From Rhodanobacter sp. 67-28 (GTDB lineage: Bacteria > Pseudomonadota > Gammaproteobacteria > Xanthomonadales > Rhodanobacteraceae): a stretch of 64,000 nt of DNA. The position numbers and the translations under genes were made by a program. Within the stretch, counting starts at the first letter, position 1, and each line of letters opens with the position of its first letter. Below, piece after piece: positions 62,173 through 64,000 of the stretch. The stretch is from assembly GCA_001898415.1 (NCBI GenBank), contig MKTU01000026.1:2376-66375 (forward strand), in the 5' to 3' direction. The notes under the pieces were generated by a model that saw nothing but the letters and a program-made list of their open reading frames with translations, was not told where the DNA came from and ran no database searches.

Positions 62173-62954
62173 GCCAACGACCGCTCGCTGTGGTCGAGGA
62201 ACTCCAGCATTGCCATGACGTCGGCGCTTTCGCGCGCCTGCTCGGCGAGTTTCTCGCGGGCTTCGGGCAGCGAGAGGCCGGCCATGTAGAGGGTGCGGTA
62301 GGCGCGCTTGATCGCGGCGATGCGGGTGGCATCGAAGCCCCGGCGTTTGAGGCCTTCGCTGTTGATGCCGCGCGGGCGGCCCTGCTGCTCGTTGGCCATC
62401 ATCACGAACGGCGGCACGTCGTGGCCGACCAGGCAGCCCATGCCGATGAAGGCGTGCGCGCCGACCTTGCAGAACTGGTGCACGCCCGAATAGCCGGAGA
62501 GGATCGTCCAGTCACCGATCTCCACGTGCCCGGCCAGGGCGGAATAGTTGGAGAACACCACGTGATTGCCGACCTGGCAGTCGTGCGCGATGTGCACGTA
62601 GGCAAGCACCCAGTTGTCGTCGCCGAGGCGCGTGACGCCGCCGCCGTCGCCGGTGCCGCGGTTGATGGTGGTGAATTCGCGGATCAGGTTGCGGTCGCCG
62701 ATGACCAGTTCGGTGCGCTCGCCGGCGAATTTCTTGTCCTGCGGATCGCCGCCCAGCGAGGCGAACTGGGCGACGCGGTTGTCGCACCCGAGCCGGGTGG
62801 GGCCTTCGATCACCACGTGCGGGCCGATCACCGTGCGGTCGCCGATCTCCACCTGCGCGCCGATGACGCTATAGGCGCCGATGCGCACGCCGGCGCCGAT
62901 CACGGCAGCCGGGTCGACCTGCGCAGTGGGGTGGATCGCGGTGCTGTCACTCAT
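62166..62954 (-). CDS. lpxA: UDP-N-acetylglucosamine acyltransferase
   Basis: This 262-residue left-handed beta-helix enzyme makes the first acyl transfer of lipid A synthesis. It shows the hexapeptide repeats ([14 protein letters not shown]) and the catalytic His in [18 protein letters not shown] fits the R-hydroxyacyl-binding region. ATG 62954, two bases after the fabZ stop, is seven bases from GAGGT. Confidence 0.96.
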   Translation of the reverse strand: MSDSTAIHPTAQVDPAAVIGAGVRIGAYSVIGAQVEIGDRTVIGPHVVIEGPTRLGCDNRVAQFASLGGDPQDKKFAGERTELVIGDRNLIREFTTINRGTGDGGGVTRLGDDNWVLAYVHIAHDCQVGNHVVFSNYSALAGHVEIGDWTILSGYSGVHQFCKVGAHAFIGMGCLVGHDVPPFVMMANEQQGRPRGINSEGLKRRGFDATRIAAIKRAYRTLYMAGLSLPEAREKLAEQARESADVMAMLEFLDHSERSLAR

Positions 62955-62956
62955 GT

Positions 62957-63424
62957 TCATGACCTCGCGGCGCACATCAGTTCGCAGCTTGCCACTTCCT
63001 TGCCGTCGACCGTGGTGCGCGCGGCGAACAGACCCATGCCGCGGACCAGGCGTTTCAGGTTCACTTCCAGGCGCAACTGGTCGCCCGGCACCACCGGAGC
63101 GCTGAAGCGCGCATTGTCGACCTTGACCAGATAGAACAGCGGGCTGCCCGCGTCGCCCTTCATGCGGCGGCTGATCTGCGTCAGCAGGCCGGCGGCCTGC
63201 GCCATCGCCTCGATGATCAGCACGCCCGGCATCACCGGATGGCCCGGGAAATGGCCATCGAAGAACGGTTCGTTGATGGTGACGTTCTTCAGCGCGACCG
63301 CGCTGACGTCCGGCACGACCTCGATCACCCGGTCGACCAGCAGGAACGGGTAGCGGTGCGGCAGCAGGCGCTGGATCTGCTCCACCTGCACCGGCAGGGT
63401 GATCTCGAAATTTTCCTCAGTCAT
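62957..63424 (-). CDS. fabZ: 3-hydroxyacyl-[acyl carrier protein] dehydratase
   Basis: This 155-residue hot-dog-fold dehydratase has the catalytic His in [11 protein letters not shown] and the Glu in I-I-E-A-M-A-Q. It shares the hydroxyacyl-ACP pool with LpxA and LpxD, so the gene pairing balances lipid A and fatty-acid synthesis. It overlaps lpxD by eight bases. Confidence 0.96.
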   Translation of the reverse strand: MTEENFEITLPVQVEQIQRLLPHRYPFLLVDRVIEVVPDVSAVALKNVTINEPFFDGHFPGHPVMPGVLIIEAMAQAAGLLTQISRRMKGDAGSPLFYLVKVDNARFSAPVVPGDQLRLEVNLKRLVRGMGLFAARTTVDGKEVASCELMCAARS

Positions 63425-64000
63425 TGCTCTTGTCCTTTTCCAGTGCCGCCAGACGGCGCGCGTATTCGTCCAGATGCTTGAATCGCGCCGCATTCCTGCG
63501 CCACAGGCGATTTTCCTGCAGCGGCACGCCGGAGGAGTACTCGCCCGGTTCGCGTATCGAATGGGTGACCAGGCTCTTGGCGGTAATGGTAACCCGGTCG
63601 GCCAGCTCGAGATGGCCGAGCACGCCCGCATTGCCGCCGATCTGGCAGTAGCGGCCGATCCTGGCGCTGCCGGCCACGGCGGCGCATCCGGCCATTGCGG
63701 TGTGCGCGCCCACGTGCACGTTGTGGGCGATCTGGATCTGGTTGTCCAGCCGCACGTCTTCTTCCAGCACGGTGTCGTCCAGCGTGCCGCGGTCGATCGT
63801 GGTGTTGGCGCCGATCTCGCAGTCATCGCCGATGCGTACCCCACCCAACTGGGGCAGCTTGATCCAGTGGTCGGTGTCGAAGGCCAGGCCGAAGCCGTCC
63901 GAACCGATCACCGCGCCGGGATGCACCAGCACGCGGCGACCCAGGATGACGCGCGTGACCAGGGTGACCCGGGCCACCAGCCGCGATTGCGCCCCCACCG
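63417..64000 (-). CDS. lpxD: UDP-3-O-(R-3-hydroxymyristoyl)glucosamine N-acyltransferase (partial, 5' end outside window)
   Basis: The C-terminal 194 residues of LpxD are present (E. coli LpxD has 341), so about the first 145 residues lie beyond the right edge. Hexapeptide repeats and the catalytic His in [11 protein letters not shown] are visible. The helical C-terminal end ([16 protein letters not shown]) is intact. It is the upstream partner of fabZ in the lipid A operon. Confidence 0.95.
   Translation of the reverse strand, partial: VGAQSRLVARVTLVTRVILGRRVLVHPGAVIGSDGFGLAFDTDHWIKLPQLGGVRIGDDCEIGANTTIDRGTLDDTVLEEDVRLDNQIQIAHNVHVGAHTAMAGCAAVAGSARIGRYCQIGGNAGVLGHLELADRVTITAKSLVTHSIREPGEYSSGVPLQENRLWRRNAARFKHLDEYARRLAALEKDKSND

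Overview
The window is GC-rich chromosomal DNA from a motile gammaproteobacterium. Gene content and order point to the Xanthomonadales/Lysobacterales, most likely a Rhodanobacter-, Dyella- or Frateuria-like member of the Rhodanobacteraceae. This assignment is inferred from gene order and protein character, with no database search. Supporting signs are the FliK/FlhB-C pair next to CheW and DUF2802, the petABC-sspA-sspB block, the PmbA-DarP-DUF1653 group, Oar-like TonB receptors, and GGGAAT-heptamer and GGCGGGC palindromic repeats of the kind scattered through these genomes. Coding density is high. No gap without a gene reaches 300 bases, and I see no insertion sequence, prophage, integron or CRISPR array.

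Region by region. (1) 64-14040 is motility and chemotaxis: the tail of a flagellar/chemotaxis operon (CheW, DUF2802), a reverse-strand FliK-like/FlhB-C-like pair, then a complete forward chemosensory operon STAS-CheY-CheA-MCP-CheW-MCP-CheR-CheD-CheB-(short MCP-like protein)-STAS. (2) 14246-19629 is a reverse-strand block: a small secreted protein, CorA, a DUF4105/Lnb-type membrane protein, CorC, YbeY and PhoH. (3) 19730-23416 is a forward TetR-HlyD-ABC ATPase-ABC permease exporter operon lying between phoH and miaB, which are neighbours in many relatives. (4) 23444-25284 holds GNAT and MiaB on the reverse strand. (5) 25472-31793 holds a lytic transglycosylase, a DegS-like protease, the cytochrome bc1 operon petABC, and sspA-sspB. 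(6) 31825-35836 is reverse strand: DUF3301, NadC, DUF1631 and a Trm112-like protein. (7) 35902-40157 holds purE-purK, sodB, monothiol glutaredoxin, a YciK-like SDR and a MarC-family protein. (8) 40428-45387 holds an Oar-like TonB-dependent receptor, PpnN and tRNA-Asn(GUU). (9) 45487-49067 holds DUF1232, DarP, DUF1653, PmbA and DUF4870. (10) 49122-64000 is a long reverse-strand housekeeping block: lpxD(partial)-fabZ-lpxA-lpxB-rnhB-tlpA-like-dnaE-secreted protein-(yajD, opposite strand)-accA-thioredoxin-like protein-NYN/LOTUS protein-tilS-xseB-ispA. It is an expanded version of the classical lpxD-fabZ-lpxA-lpxB-rnhB-dnaE-accA-tilS order.

How the genes work together. The chemotaxis operon encodes receptors, coupling protein, kinase, response regulator and the whole adaptation set (CheR, CheB, CheD). 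It has no separate CheZ, but its last MCP-like protein carries a CheZ-like D-x-x-x-Q motif. The lipid A, fatty-acid and DNA replication genes are packed with short overlaps that suggest translational coupling. petABC with sspAB, purEK, and xseB-ispA are conventional co-transcribed groups.

Most worth a second look: the MCP/CheZ-like hybrid, the Lnb-like gene in the slot where lnt sits in E. coli, the heptamer repeat that supplies the ends of both PhoH and YbeY, the NYN/LOTUS-tilS coupling, and the exporter operon that splits miaB from phoH.
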